A stretch of 5,629 nucleotides of DNA from Bacteroidales bacterium (GTDB taxonomy: Bacteria; Bacteroidota; Bacteroidia; Bacteroidales; UBA4181). Both the position numbers and the translations under genes were made by a program. The stretch is taken from the NCBI GenBank assembly GCA_031260845.1, contig JAISKR010000238.1:1-5629 (forward strand). Direction: 5' to 3'. Below, piece after piece: positions 5,327 through 5,629 of this stretch (positions are counted from its first letter, which is position 1; each line of letters opens with the position of its first letter). A model generated the notes under the pieces. The model was not told the origin of the DNA, made no database searches, and saw only the letters and a program-made list of their open reading frames with translations.

Positions 5327-5629
5327 ATGGTGAAAGGCATTTTCAAGTTGACGACCTTCATTTTTTTAGGGCTGAATATCGGCTGTTCGTCAGCGCAAAC
5401 GACTGACAATAAGGTATTAAGATTTATGTTCTACAATGTGGAAAATTTTTTCGATACAGATGACGACCCCACAAAAAACGACAACGAATTTACGCCCGAA
5501 GGCAGTATGCACTGGACAAAAAGCAAGTATTTGGCGAAAAAAGACGCCATTTTCAGAGTGATAGCCAATGTGGGCGAATGGGAACCGCCGGCAATAGTCG
5601 GCTTGTGCGAAGTGGAAAATCGGAAAGTG
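5327..5629 (+). CDS. Exported endonuclease/exonuclease/phosphatase-family protein (5' part)
   Basis: The frame opens with ATG at 5327 and remains open to the end of the window, giving the first 101 residues. The N-terminus is an export signal: K3 and K7, hydrophobic core at about 8-19, then GCSSAQ (19-24). Cys20 could be a lipoprotein cysteine, with Leu only at -4, or signal peptidase I could cut after SSA. The mature part starts with FMFYNVENFFD (33-43), the first EEP-fold motif with conserved Asn37. GLCEVEN (92-98) follows, where Glu95 is the expected metal-binding glutamate. The EEP fold covers Mg-dependent nucleases and phosphodiesterases or phosphatases acting on nucleic acids, inositol phosphates or lipids; the substrate cannot be chosen from this fragment. 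Export points to a periplasmic or surface role. The gene is divergent from the barrel gene and shares its promoter region. Confidence 0.88.
   Translation, partial: MVKGIFKLTTFIFLGLNIGCSSAQTTDNKVLRFMFYNVENFFDTDDDPTKNDNEFTPEGSMHWTKSKYLAKKDAIFRVIANVGEWEPPAIVGLCEVENRKV

Noticed and set aside
1..5629. Mobile element, CRISPR array, toxin-antitoxin pair or defence island
   Set aside because: No transposase, integrase, regular spaced repeats, small paired genes or defence-type domains were found on either strand; the genes are typical chromosomal ones.

Overview
The window looks like ordinary chromosomal DNA from a member of the Bacteroidota, probably Bacteroidales. The coding regions are of moderate GC and the gaps are very AT-rich. 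No classical Shine-Dalgarno sequence was noted ahead of the starts. Four genes are preceded at 17-26 nt by a box matching TAnnTTTG, the -7 element of the primary sigma factor in this phylum. The protein types also fit: a single-POTRA outer-membrane barrel, an MFSD1-like transporter, and an exported endonuclease/exonuclease/phosphatase protein with a Bacteroidota-style N-terminus.

Layout. Positions 1-132 hold the 3' end of an unidentified plus-strand gene whose stop shares a base with the ATG of engB (132-749), the ribosome-assembly GTPase. A YgjP-like zinc metallopeptidase on the minus strand (731-1465) runs into engB tail to tail with a 19-bp overlap. Next is a gap of about 320 bases with no convincing gene; it carries a 35-bp near-perfect palindrome and smaller repeats. 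On the minus strand follow an MFS transporter (1787-3184), an AT-rich control region (3185-3361) with a good promoter and a 38-bp dyad, and an outer-membrane POTRA/beta-barrel protein (3362-5263) that appears to lack an ATG start. A compact divergent promoter region (5264-5326) separates the latter from the start of an exported EEP-family protein (5327 to the window end, truncated).

How the genes work together. The upstream fragment and engB look translationally coupled. The metallopeptidase, transporter and barrel gene each seem to have their own promoter, so the minus-strand genes are neighbours rather than a tight operon. I see no mobile element, CRISPR array, RNA gene or defence cassette, and no sign of a new multi-gene system. 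The points worth a second look are the regulatory-scale repeats and the non-ATG start, not an unknown pathway.
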